From: Setomelanomma holmii | Lineage: Eukaryota; Ascomycota; Dothideomycetes; Pleosporales; Phaeosphaeriaceae | Length of the DNA stretch: 64,000 nucleotides | Reading direction: 5' to 3' | Assembly: GCA_010015745.1 (NCBI GenBank) | Contig: ML978286.1 | Coordinates: forward strand, 19,187 to 83,186 | Shown: piece after piece, positions 11,237-21,723 of the stretch | Position numbering within the stretch: the first letter of the stretch is position 1 | Layout of the letters: each line of letters starts with the position of its first letter | The notes under the pieces: generated by a model | What the model was told of the DNA's origin: nothing | The model's database searches: none | The model's input: the letters and a program-made list of their open reading frames with translations, nothing else | Translations under genes and position numbers: made by a program

Positions 11237-12781
11237 TTACACCTTGAGACCAATCTCCTCGGCGAACGGTAGGACGAACAGATCTCCGACCGCAGATACT
11301 GAGGCGCGGTTCTCGAGTAATTGCTTGGCAGCCTGTGCATGTTCGTTAGCATGCATCTCGGGAAATGCTTGCATTGATATAGACTTACAGACTTCACGGC
11401 CTCTTCTGACACGCCATCAATCTTCTTGGCAACCTCGTCGATCTGGTAAGCTTGTGTGTTGTGAATGAGGCCGTTGCCGGTAAGCTCAAGACCAGCACGG
11501 ACGTCCTGGCCGTGCTCAAGCTCCTTGAACTTGGCTGCCGCCTTTGCTTTCGAGATCTGCTCACTTGAGATTTCGCCAGCAGCAATCTTCTTGATGGCCT
11601 CGACAGCGGCCTTGGCGGTGTCACGGACACCCGTGGCCGAGCCAGTGATGGTGGTGTACAGGAGACCAGCATCCGAGTAAATGGCGCTGGTGGTCTTGAC
11701 CTTGACGCCTGGGGTGGCAGCGTTGCCGAGGATGGTGAAGCCGGGTGACCACTTGACGGCTGACTGTCCGCCGAGAAGGGAGCCGAGGACGGCAATCTCA
11801 GGCTTGTAGAACTTGCCAGTGAACGAGCTGGAGCCAGGGAAAGCAATGACCATAGCGTTCCCGCCATCGTGAGCAATGCGCTCCTCTCCGCCGACATACT
11901 TGGTCTGCTCCGCACCAACTGATGACTGCTCAATTGGCTGAGCCGGGACGTCGTCGAAGAACTCGTTTACCCACTTGGAGAAGTCGCCGTGGTCCGCGCC
12001 GTTGGCGACGAGGGCAAAGTTAGGCTTGGCGTATGCGATCTTGGAGTAGTATTCGATGGTCTGAGCGTCGAGGTACTTTGTGTATGGAGTTTGCGAGGCG
12101 GAGGCGGTGGGCGTGCCGAGGCCGCGGTGGAAGGCGAGGCTATGGGCGGAGTTGGTGGCCATATCAGTGACGCTGGAGAGGAACTTCTTGTGGGCAAAGT
12201 CGATGAGCGGGAGGACCTCTTCCGAGTAGACGTATGCTGTACCATGTCAACTTCATCCCACCGTGTCAATGCCGAGGGTTTTGCGTACGGAGGTACTTTG
12301 TCTTGCTGGCAACCTCGCCAAGCAGCTCCACAAAGTAGGGCAGGTCATCGCGGAGGAACTTGGCCTCGAGGACCAGATTCTCGCGCGAGTGGTAGCTGGT
12401 CAGCGCAGCTCCCAGAAGCTCGGATTCGCGAACGATGCGCAGCGTAGACCGTCTCTCAGTACCCTGCAATGCAATTGGCCGTCAGTCGAGCTCCCCTCAG
12501 CAATTGGCCGCGATGCATCGTACCCGGAAAGCGAAGTTGCTGAGACCCTCGGTCAGGCCGGGCAGCGGCTGGAAACGCGTGCCAGCCTTTGCAACCAGCG
12601 CAAGCGTCGTCGTAGGGCCTGCAAAGTCTCTGCTGGCGAACTTGACGCCCTTGGCCTCGCCGGCCTCATACTGGAACGAGCCGGACGCAGGGCTTGCGAG
12701 TCCCCGGCGCTGGCTCTGGCGGGCAGCCTGCAGGCGCGCGGCACGCTGAGCGCCCCGGCAGGCGGTGGAGCGGGAGAACAT
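11237..12781 (-). CDS. QCR2: Cytochrome bc1 complex subunit 2 (core 2)
   Basis: Four exons on the minus strand: 12524-12781, 12289-12463, 11389-12236, 11237-11332; 458 aa, normal for fungal Qcr2. An Arg/Ala-rich mitochondrial presequence (about 1-30) precedes an M16-peptidase-like fold without the zinc-binding HxxEH, as expected for core protein 2. Recognisable parts are LALVAKAGTRFQPLPG, GLSNFAFRGTERRSTLRI (across intron 1), the AHSLAFHRGLGTP region and the C-terminal ASVSAVGDLFVLPFAEEIGL. It is a structural subunit of respiratory complex III. A CCAAT on the coding strand lies 50 bp upstream of the ATG. Confidence 0.94.
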
Positions 12782-12830
12782 GGTGAAGAGGGCGCCGAGC
12801 GGGGGGCTGTCTCGATTGTGGTGGTGGGCA

Positions 12831-12835
12831 ATTGG
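12831..12835 (-). promoter_or_regulatory. CCAAT box upstream of QCR2
   Basis: CCAAT on the minus strand 50 bp before the QCR2 ATG, inside the 317-bp promoter shared with RPC82. HAP/CBC control of respiratory-chain genes through CCAAT is well known in fungi. The link here is from position only, and it may lie in the 5' UTR. Confidence 0.3.
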
Positions 12836-13098
12836 ATGGATGCGAGCTGCGGCAGGATGCGGTCGTGAGAGAGCAAATGTCGAACTTGCTGATCTAAGCC
12901 AAAAAGGCGCACGCTGATTCGCCGCATCGTGGTCACCCATTACTCCCCGCCGCATTTTCCGTCGCGCTGCTGCAAGCCGACACTTTTCTACAATAGCTTG
13001 CCGAAGCTGGTCTGCCACACCTACTCGACACACTAAACCAATGTCTGCCCGGTAGCACTAAAGTCACCTAGATATCTGGCAAATATCTAGGCTCCACC

Positions 13099-15335
13099 AT
13101 GTCGTACAATCAGCGCGAGACTCCGGTAAGATGCGACGGCCCATCCTGAGCTGAATCATAACCAACACTATCCAGATACTTGCGGAGCTCTGCACCTTCC
13201 TGGTCGAAGACGTCTACGGCGAACTTGCAGCGGTATGTGTGGTCACGGGAACATCGCGCCTCGAAATTTTGTGGCTGTGGTGAAGAATCTGGCTTCACAT
13301 GCGGCAGGCGCATTGGTGCACACCTTCTAACACTTTTCAGCGCGTCTACTCGGTGCTCGCGCGCCATGGACGACAGACTCTCGCAGCAATCGCACGCGCC
13401 TCCTACCTGAATGGGCGGCAGATCAAATACGGCCTCGTCATCCTTCTCCAACAGCATGTCATTTTCCACTCCGGCAATGATGCGCTCGTCACATACTACG
13501 AGATCGACTGGCAGAGCTCCTACGCCCTGGTGCGCCTCGGCAAGGTCGCAAAGCTCGTCGACGACCGCTTTGGCAGCAAAGCAGCAGACGTCATTTCGCA
13601 TTTGCTGACATTCGGCCACACGCGCATTGCAGACTTCAAAGAAGCCTACTTCCCTGCTGATGTCGCTAGCGATGATGACTCTAACGATGACATTGTAAAT
13701 GGAACCGGCCTGAAAAGGAAGCGAGCGAATGGCACACACGTCAATGAGACCTCAGCGAAGACGAACGGCATCGTCAACGGCGTGCCTTCGGAACTCGAGG
13801 ACGTGAAGCCAGATCCTTCGAGTCTCACTAACGGCGCACACGCAGCCAACGGTATCTCGAAGTCAGCAAAGACGAATGGGAATGCGCACGAGATATACAT
13901 GGACGGCGCCGTTGACCTTGGCGATGGGCTAGAAAAGGAGGATACCGCATTCGCTTCCGTGGATGAGCTATATGATGTCCTGCAATTACTCATACAGCGC
14001 GGCTGGGTCAGGACTGTCACCGAATCGCAATACCTGTCACCAGGAGACATGCACGACAAAATGCAGCAGGAAACCATTGACCAAGAATTTAGCGGCTCGG
14101 CTCCAACGGGGACCAAGGACAAGGAGAAGATGCACCGTGCGATACTGCAGAAGAAACGACACATGCGCGACCAGTGGTTGGAGGTTCCCAGATTTTCCCG
14201 GAAACGCTCAGCAGAAACAGCTTCACAAAATGGTCCGAACAAGAGGATAAAAGTCAACGGTGTGCAACATCAACCAACAGCTGGCGCAGCTCTACCGGAA
14301 GACGATCTCGTCATCCGAGTCAACCCTGAGAAGATCGCAGTTGCCATGCGCACGGAGCAGTTGGTGCAGCTTGTGGAACAACGACTTGGCTCCGTGACGG
14401 CCCACATATACCAGATCATGCTGAGAATGCTTGAGAACAATACACCTCGGTGTTACGAAAATTTGTCAGAGCCGCCTGTCGCTGGAGAGGCTGCGAACGA
14501 TATTCACCTTGAGCCACAACTTCTCGTCGATGCTCGAGCCATTGCCAAGAAGCTGCCGCGCGATTTCGATGTCTGCGAAGGCCTCGATCCCAATGCAGTC
14601 GTTTCCATCACCCGGAGAGGTCATGTGCGCAGCTCCAATGTCTTAAGTCAGCCAGTGGACCCGAACAGAATCGGCATGGATCACAGGACGGAACTTGTCG
14701 ACAAGCACATTCGACTTCTCGCAGAAGATCCATTGCACTTCGCCACCTGGCACTCGCGCGCCGGCTTCTCGCAGTGGCATATCGAGTTTGACGAGATTGC
14801 CAAGCAGTTGATACAAGCCGAGGTAGAGAATACAATCTTTGCGAGGAAAGGTGCGCTGGGTGTCAAACTCATTCGAGCCCTGCGCAAGAAGGGCAAACTC
14901 GACGAGCGCGCTACCTGCAATGCAATGATGATGTCCGCGAACGACATTCGAGGCATTGTTAATGATCTCACAGTACAGGGTTTCGTACAGACGCAGGAGA
15001 TACCGAAGGTCGAGAGGCGTGAGGCGAAGCATTCACTACATCTGGTGTGGTACGATCGCCAAAGAGCACGAGAGAAACTACTTCACGACACCTACAAAGG
15101 GATGGTGCGCATACTGCAACGCATCGCATTTGAGCGAGAGAAGATTCAGCCACTACTCAGCAAGGCCGAGCGATCAGATGTCATTGGCAATGAGGAGAAG
15201 TGGCTGAGCAAAGGCGAGCTTGATGCTCTCCAAAAGTGGAAGGAGGTGCAGGAGAAGTTGCTTCTCCAGTTATTTCGGGAAGATGATCTAGTGGCCACAC
15301 TTCGCGATTTCCATGGGCCGTTGATCTCTGTGTAA
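13099..15335 (+). CDS. RPC82: RNA polymerase III subunit RPC82 (RPC3)
   Basis: Three exons: 13099-13125, 13176-13232, 13341-15335; 692 aa. The N-terminal winged helix (ILAELCTFLVEDVYGELAA, then RVYSVLARHGRQTLAAIA) is assembled from all three exons. A Rpc82-type middle region and C-terminal winged helices follow, with a FEREKIQPLLSKAERSDV segment near the end. An Asn/Gly/Thr-rich low-complexity insert lies at about residues 160-210. RPC82 belongs to the RPC82/34/31 initiation subcomplex of Pol III. It is divergent from QCR2 and convergent with the next gene (259 bp between stops). Confidence 0.88.
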
Positions 15336-15594
15336 GAATAGCATGATGGGCTTCGGCCTGCTTCGATCGGAGGAATCTTCCCGGCGTTCTTCAACAGCCT
15401 CGTCTTGGGCACAGAAAAGCATTCGGTATGGAGTGATACCCTCAGCATATGGGACGGAGTTTATTATCATACTCTATATTATTTGTAGAGATATACACGC
15501 AATATGAAGGATTTGCTAGCAGCTGGGCGGCGCCATTCGCCCTACTTCACCCTAGTTCGATAACGCGCGAAGTCAAGCAAGGTTCAGCACACGT

Positions 15595-18342
15595 TCATCC
15601 TGAGAGAGCAGCCAACAATCTTCCCAGTCTTCCACGCTTCCTTTGTGGTGCCGGACCCGTTCGAGGATTGACGTACTTGGTTTGGCGTCTATCTAGACTT
15701 GGTGCTCGTCTAGTCTCCATACTGACTGATCGAACGGCGTCCGCATGTAGTGCTGATGCTGACCTCGACTGCGGCTGACTGCCAGAGTATGCAACAATCG
15801 ATGAAGGGTCTGGTTGACCCTTCGCCTCAAGAGGAACTTCTGGCAGCGGCTTTTCATCGGCATCAATCAGTGTTGACCTGGCCACCTGGGGTATCGAGCC
15901 GACGGTTGTCTGCCCACCAGCAATATGCCAGTCTCCTGGCGCTTCCCACGTCTTCGAACCCGCAGCGTCGCCCTCGTCACGTTGTCCCAGAAACTCGCGC
16001 CTATGCATGGCTCTTATCTCCTCAATTCTCGCCTCCCTCTCACGCGCCTTCCTCTTCCGTCTCGCCTGCTTCGCTATCAGCCTTCTTCGCTCCTTCCTAC
16101 ACCTGTCCAGGAATTGATCCCTGCTCTCGCCACGCCAACACCTCGCAAACATCTCATCTCGTACCCTCGCCTTCAGCGCCAGATACTCCTCTTGCTCCAG
16201 CAACCACCACATCTCCTCAGCCAATCCACGCTCATTCTTCTGAATCTCGTTCAGAATAAACCACACAATCGCGTCGCCTAGCCCAGACTCGCGGAAGGAA
16301 CCAAAGTACCCAGTCCAGATCAATTCAATAATCTCGTCGCTCATCTCCCAAGTCAAACTACCCATCCACTCCCGCACAATCAAGCTCTCGATACGCTCCG
16401 CATCAGCGATCAAGCCGAGCACATGACACGCCCGAATAGTCTCCATACCATCTTTGATACTGGGCGGTATGCGCATTTCACCAGACACTTTATGTGACGA
16501 GCGTTCGCAGCAGCGTTTCATGAACCTCACTACCCCTACTATACCGGCTTCTTCCGCCTCTGAGGCGGGGATTTCGATAACATCTTGTGCGGCACCATAT
16601 TTTGGCAAGAGACGTTCTAGCGCTGCTGGAGGACAGAAGTGCAAGAGCATTGCTGAGGGCACGGCGGGGACGTAGATCTCGCCAGTGGAGGCGTTGGTTA
16701 TGTTGATGGTTGGGCCGAGAAGGCGTTTTGCCAGGTCGCGGTTGGTGGAGAGGAGGGCTGTTTTGTAGAGTGTGTCAGAGGACAAGGGGACTGGGGCGGT
16801 GGTAGGGTGGCTTCGGCGGGTGGATTTAGGTGGTGGTGTTGTTGGGTTGACGGTGGGATCATGGGTATCAAATCTTATTGTGGGATCATGGACATCGAAC
16901 CCTGGCATATCCGATGGTGGTGAGGTAGATTCCTCTTTCTCGATGGACTGCATGCCAAGCATCTTTGGTTCGGATGGCTTGCTCTTGAGTTCAGGCATCG
17001 GAGTGTTGACAACGGCTGGAGGATGCTGTGGTGTTGCAGCAATTTCGTTGTCGGCCACCTCATCCTTGTCGCTGTCATCGCTGGCTTCGCTGTCACTGCT
17101 CTCTGGCAGCGCGACTGTCTCTGCCACACTACGCCACCCTTGTTCGTTCGCAGGCAAAGCTACTCCGGTAGCCTCCAGCATATCTTCTGGCTTATCATTA
17201 CTGATTGAGTAGACACTACCTGATCGTTCGGACTTAGGACTCAAAGGCGCTGTATCTGGCGCAATCGGGATATCCACCACATTACTTTCGAGCCTTGCCA
17301 GCGTCTTCCGGAATACCACAGCCTCCTCTTCCAGATCATCAAGCTTTTGCTCCAACTTCAATTCCGCGCTTGGCGACGCGGTCGAGTCACGTCGCCGTCT
17401 CCCCTCCTCAGCCATGCCTTCCAAGGGATCTTGCACACCGCCTTCGCGCAGCTGCGGTAAGTTTTGTGAATCTCCATCAGCACCGCCTCGTAAGCAAGAC
17501 ACATCTTGCCCGTCCCCATTCCAGTAGTCATCCGGGTTATCGATGATCTCCCAATCTCGCAGCGGACTGCCTGTGAGTTGGCGAAGCTCATGCAGTGGGA
17601 CTTCGACGGTGGAGATGAGTTCATGGAAACGAAATGATGGGGTTGGCGCAGGAGAAGGAATCGAATGAGAACACTTCGGAGGTGGAAGGGATCGGGCTTC
17701 TGGTGTGTTCGACTTCGAGAGAGGAGACTCGTTTATTGATGCTGGTATCTTGGAGTCTGAGGCCAAGGAATTCCTTCGAGGTGCCGTGGTCGTTGTGGGA
17801 AGAGCGTGAGAGAAGTAATTTCTTGCTTCAAGAAGGTCCTTTTCCACGACTGCAACCGAGCACATGGGGATGAAGCCATGGGGTTCGTATTGTGCTGGGT
17901 GAGGAGATAGTTCTACCTCTTCTCTGTATTTCGGAACAGCCAGCGAGAAGTAGTCAACAGTATCTTGACTCGACATCCTCTCTGCAGCATCCGGTAATGG
18001 TGTCGCAGTACCAAGCGGGATAAAGCCATGCGCTACAGGTGGCGTATACTCACAATGCCGCGATGGACTTGCGGTATACCTTCTCTCGATGAGCGGGCAT
18101 GGGATGGGAAGTTCGAGGTGATTAGGTCCAACTTGGGGCCTCATCATCTTCGAGTATTGCTTCAGAGCTTGCAACTGTCCTCGAGAACGCATCCTCGAAG
18201 ACTGGACCTCCAAAAACAGCAGCGTTATCAACGTCCTGCACATCACACGAACACTGACTTCACGCATTGACACCCCGTATCCGCTGTGAAGTCTACAAAC
18301 GACATGTGTGCATAGTGCATATCGCCCCCGCCGCACAAACAC
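15595..18342 (-). CDS. Large uncharacterised protein with duplicated HGFIP/YFS motif
   Basis: One long minus-strand frame of up to 915 codons. The true start is uncertain: M51 (ATG at 18190-18192) or M66/M67 are more likely than the first Met, because residues 1-50 look like leader sequence. The N-terminal third holds two copies of a motif, HGFIP followed 25-35 residues later by DYFSLAVP or NYFSHALP. The middle is acidic and disordered, with a DPT-rich stretch. The C-terminal part (about 540-800) is folded and BTB-like in spacing (VPAVPSAMLLHFCP, a WEMSDEIIELIWTGYFGSF segment), ending in a basic coiled coil rich in R/K/E. I do not recognise the family with confidence. Confidence 0.7.
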   Translation of the reverse strand: MFVRRGRYALCTHVVCRLHSGYGVSMREVSVRVMCRTLITLLFLEVQSSRMRSRGQLQALKQYSKMMRPQVGPNHLELPIPCPLIERRYTASPSRHCEYTPPVAHGFIPLGTATPLPDAAERMSSQDTVDYFSLAVPKYREEVELSPHPAQYEPHGFIPMCSVAVVEKDLLEARNYFSHALPTTTTAPRRNSLASDSKIPASINESPLSKSNTPEARSLPPPKCSHSIPSPAPTPSFRFHELISTVEVPLHELRQLTGSPLRDWEIIDNPDDYWNGDGQDVSCLRGGADGDSQNLPQLREGGVQDPLEGMAEEGRRRRDSTASPSAELKLEQKLDDLEEEAVVFRKTLARLESNVVDIPIAPDTAPLSPKSERSGSVYSISNDKPEDMLEATGVALPANEQGWRSVAETVALPESSDSEASDDSDKDEVADNEIAATPQHPPAVVNTPMPELKSKPSEPKMLGMQSIEKEESTSPPSDMPGFDVHDPTIRFDTHDPTVNPTTPPPKSTRRSHPTTAPVPLSSDTLYKTALLSTNRDLAKRLLGPTINITNASTGEIYVPAVPSAMLLHFCPPAALERLLPKYGAAQDVIEIPASEAEEAGIVGVVRFMKRCCERSSHKVSGEMRIPPSIKDGMETIRACHVLGLIADAERIESLIVREWMGSLTWEMSDEIIELIWTGYFGSFRESGLGDAIVWFILNEIQKNERGLAEEMWWLLEQEEYLALKARVRDEMFARCWRGESRDQFLDRCRKERRRLIAKQARRKRKAREREARIEEIRAMHRREFLGQRDEGDAAGSKTWEAPGDWHIAGGQTTVGSIPQVARSTLIDADEKPLPEVPLEAKGQPDPSSIVAYSGSQPQSRSASALHADAVRSVSMETRRAPSLDRRQTKYVNPRTGPAPQRKRGRLGRLLAALSG

Positions 18343-18720
18343 CGCCTGCCCTTCACCTTCACCCCGCCCGCCTCAACATTGCGCATGCATTATCAAGGAT
18401 CGACTCATATGTGACAGGATTCATTTTGCGACTATTTGGCTCAAACTTGGCTGTTTTTGAACGCCTAGAAGACGAAACCAGGTCACTCGAAATTGATCCG
18501 TTTGTCGTTGGTCCGCTACCGACCATGAAGCATGGAAATGACTGGCGTCGTGTGATGAACTTGCAGCCACCACGACTTTTCACTATCAAACCACGATCCC
18601 GACTTCGACTGCGACGGCGACCATGGTCAGGCTTCTTGCGGACATTGTGTACGGGAGATATGACGTAACATCACTCTTTCACCAGACACCCCATCGCCTG
18701 GCTAAGCTTACAAAGTTTTA
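18343..18720. other. Divergent intergenic region
   Basis: About 380 bp between two divergent unknown genes. A CT/CA-rich stretch at 18660-18800 before the plus-strand gene is typical of a fungal core promoter. No gene seen. Confidence 0.3.
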
Positions 18721-18800
18721 GTGTGTCTCAGCATTCAAGCTTACGACTCACAACTCAACACAATCTCACCAATCACAACCTCTCAATTCTGCATACATCC

Positions 18801-19772
18801 ATGGTCACGACTCAACCGCTCACTCTCACTCAACTCGCTCAGACAACGAACATGGCGTGTCTTACCCTACCGCCACCTCCTAAGGGCGTTGACCCTGAGG
18901 TCCTGGCGAAGATTAATGTCTTCATGAATACGACGGCGCCGAAACCAGCATCAAAGCCTCCTCTGAAGGCACAACAACGTCCTGCATTGAGCCGGCGGGG
19001 TGCCGGTACGAGAAATGTGGAAACGAAAACGCATGGCATTGTGGACAGCCTGGACCAGAACGAGAAATGCGGGTTGAATGCTTCTGAGGAGAAGGATGCT
19101 ACCGATGGGGTATTCAATGAGATCTACAAGTCTCCATCTCGATTCTACCACCGAACTCTGGAGGCTGAGCGATTTCGCTGCCAATCCACCACCGATAAAC
19201 CCACCCACAACTTCGACTGCGATGAATACAACGAGAAGTCCTCACTTCTCTTCCCTCTATCCTCATCCACACCATCGCCCAACAACGCTTTACAGAGATC
19301 GAAAATCCTCGCACGCGCAATCTACACACGACCGCCACGCACATCTCCACCACTTCCACTTCCACCACGGCCAGTGCCAACACCCTCACAGCGAAAAATC
19401 GAGCCATCAGCTCTCACAACATTACTCAGCCTGCTGTATGTCTTTCTGATGGGCTTGTTCGTAGACGATCAACCTGCGATCATTGAATATTCGACCGCAG
19501 AGATCAAGAGCAAAGTACGAGTGCGATGTGAGGCGCAACTGCGAGAAGTCGTAGTTGGAAGGCCTCGAATCACTGTAGTCATGCTACACATCGACGACGA
19601 AAACACTGAAAAGACTCAAGTCGTCCCCATCACCGCGAAGCCAAAGCGCGTGCGGGATTTGTTGAAGGAAGGGGGAGTGCGTGATGTAGCTGAGAATTTA
19701 TATGGAAAGGAAATTCTGGGCGCGATGCGAATGCTGTCTGCTCAACAGAGGTTTGGAGAAAATAGGATGTAG
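18801..19772 (+). CDS. Uncharacterised protein with one predicted membrane segment
   Basis: Single exon. The frame is open from 18723 (GTG), but the first ATG is at 18801 and a second at 18852, so the protein is 323 or 306 aa. A P/K/R-rich N-terminal half with PPLPLPPRPVPTP-type low complexity precedes a hydrophobic segment (LLSLLYVFLMGLFV). A more conserved-looking C-terminal domain follows, including VRVRCEAQLREVVVG and PRITVVMLHIDDEN, and may be an exposed globular tail. No family recognised. Codon use resembles the neighbouring genes and the frame is intact, so I consider it real. Confidence 0.55.
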   Translation: MVTTQPLTLTQLAQTTNMACLTLPPPPKGVDPEVLAKINVFMNTTAPKPASKPPLKAQQRPALSRRGAGTRNVETKTHGIVDSLDQNEKCGLNASEEKDATDGVFNEIYKSPSRFYHRTLEAERFRCQSTTDKPTHNFDCDEYNEKSSLLFPLSSSTPSPNNALQRSKILARAIYTRPPRTSPPLPLPPRPVPTPSQRKIEPSALTTLLSLLYVFLMGLFVDDQPAIIEYSTAEIKSKVRVRCEAQLREVVVGRPRITVVMLHIDDENTEKTQVVPITAKPKRVRDLLKEGGVRDVAENLYGKEILGAMRMLSAQQRFGENRM

Positions 19773-20872
19773 ATTCTACTAGAGAATGACGACAGGAGAA
19801 TGAGGACAACAAGATGCAGGTAGATTCGCAAGTTGAGGTCAGTCAGCATAGGGTTGAGGCACATTAAGGAAATGTCGGATCGCGAAATGTGAACATGACG
19901 AAAGCAGTAGGACTGACGACAATGCCACATAATTTGCCTATATTGATTATCAATTGAGCCTGGGTGTACTGTGTTGAACCTCAACCAACCTAAAGAATGC
20001 GAGACGAGTGATGTCTAAATATTAAAGTGTCTGCCGTGAGGCTGCACGTGTAGTCAGTACAAATGGGCTATACCCACTCACTAGCGCGGGTAGAACGAGC
20101 CTGGTCCATACTCAGACGGCCTGGCATACTCCTCTATGTCTATCCTCCGTTTTTTGCAGAGTGCGCAACAAGCAAGCAATAGGCAGATTGATTACCAGAT
20201 TAGAACTACCACGGACCAGATAGTGGTCTTTAGAGGCCTAATGCGGTAATCAATCTGCCTATCGCTTGCTTGTTGCGCACTCTGGTTTATTGGGACCATC
20301 CTCGACGATTGCTCGCTCCTTGCTGTTGTAAGTAATCCAAGTTGTTCGTAATAAGGAAAATGATGCCCATATTGTCCGTGCTCTGTTATTCGTTGTCTTG
20401 CTTAGAATCCTGACGTGCCTTGACGCTGGCACTAGTGGCGACGTTCCGCGGTGGTAGTGACTCATGGCTTCCGTCTTCTCGCTCGACTCTCCCGGCGACG
20501 ACATTCTGTGGTGGTCGCACCGTAAGACCTTTGTCTCCCAGCAGGACTCTGCGCATGACATAGGCTGAGGGGTAGACCGGTCCGAACTCGAGCGGGTCGG
20601 GAATGAGGACCTGCAGATCGTCCTTATGAGCAGCCCTCTGTCTCCAGGATTGCAGTTCGCTGCGAAACATGACGCGTCTTTGCGGCGCGTCAGCCCTGAG
20701 GGTACTAGGAGCAGTTAATATATGCAGACGCGTCTAGATTAATCAAGGTGAAGCGGCTCTTGGCCCTCTCCAACGGCGAAGCAGTCGACACGCTAGGAGA
20801 ATCTGCGTTTGTTGAGGCTTTCCCAGGCGCACGTACTCGGCCTTGGACCCCTTTAGAAGACCTAATGAAAGG
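19773..20872. other. Gene-poor gap around the first MITE
   Basis: Apart from the MITE at 20157-20284 no gene is supported. A 94-codon minus-strand frame (20386-20670) and a short plus-strand frame ending at 20876 have no recognisable features. Confidence 0.3.
20157..20284. mobile_element. MITE-like element with 40-bp terminal inverted repeats
   Basis: 128 bp flanked by arms 20157-20196 and 20245-20284. The arms are reverse complements over 40 bp with a single mismatch (20179 versus 20263), leaving a 48-bp spacer. The outer end reads CAGAGTGCGCAACAAGCAAG. There is no coding capacity. A second element with the same GCAACAAGCAA end and shared interior words (GATTGATTACC, TAGAGGCYTAAT) is at 36826-36985, so this is a non-autonomous transposon family. 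No clear target duplication is visible here. Confidence 0.8.
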
Positions 20873-21723
20873 TTAGTACGTACTCATGAGATTCGTCGAT
20901 GTGTCGACTGTGAAGTTGGCGTAATCGCTGCCGTCGTCACCAAACCAGTCAACCCACATGCATCGATGTAGTGAGCGAAACACATTGCCAGCGACAGCGC
21001 GAATGAGAGCAGGATCATGGAAGGTCTGGAAATCGGGGTCCACGTGAGGTCTGAGTACGCGCCCGGTCCCAGGGAGGTTGTCTGCGATCAGTATCCTGGT
21101 GTTCCAGCATGCCCACACGGCCTGCAACTCTCTGACTGCAAATGGACGAAGGCAAGGAAACTTTGTCAGCCAAGTCTCTGCCTGGCACGCCTGCCACTGC
21201 ATACCCAAGATACAGAAAAGAATGTGGTAGGCGCAGAGGTTCTCAATACCCGCAGCCAGGGTCAAATTCACAGTTCGTCGTATGACGAAGTATGAGATGC
21301 CACTCCGGCAAATAGACCGAAACATGGTTTCTATGTATGCGCTTCTACCTTCTCTGAGTAGCGTCGCGTCGCTCTCCATGTCCCCGAAGACCCGAAGGGG
21401 CAGTGTAACAGTCCGTTTGTGGTCGTCGTGGTCGAAGAGGATACTTATTTCAAGCGCAATCGATTCCTGACAGAGACAAAGATACCCTCGAGTGTTTTGA
21501 CAATACCAGGTCCAGCCGGAGCTGGAGCTAGGTGCCTGTAATGAAGTGTGGTTTTTTCCTTGTGCTGAATCCTGTCGGCATTTAGAGCATCGTCGCGGGC
21601 GTAGTGTGCTTCATTGCCCTCGATCGCTATCTTTACCACTTTGATGTTGCGGTCGATTGCAACTTGTTTGAGGAAATCGATGGTCGAGAAGTCCTTTCTG
21701 CCCTGGCTTTTGCTGTTTTCCAT
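20873..21723 (-). pseudogene. Hypothetical gene, two frames needing an intron or a frameshift
   Basis: The minus strand has two consecutive frames. The first, 21445-21723, starts MENSKSQGRKDFSTIDFLKQ and ends in VSVRNRLRLK-stop. The second covers 20873 to about 21475 and reads EISILFDHDDHKRTVTLPLR through an ORF ending STNLMSTY. They fit together if one base is out of place near 21450-21470. Alternatively an intron from GTAAAG (about 21640) to GACAG (about 21573) joins the first frame to the second. No family is recognised. The second half looks like a genuine globular protein rich in Cys/Trp. Either an uncharacterised two-exon gene or a recently broken one. Confidence 0.4.

Noticed and set aside
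16000..17900. Plus-strand frames such as 16772-17212
   Set aside because: Antisense shadows of the unknown 915-codon gene.
20386..20670. 94-codon minus-strand frame
   Set aside because: No motif, no family and next to a MITE; insufficient support.
20740..20880. Short plus-strand frame (reading KRLLALSNGEAVDTLGE..)
   Set aside because: About 55 codons with no start, no splice partner and no recognisable family; may be a gene relic but unsupported.
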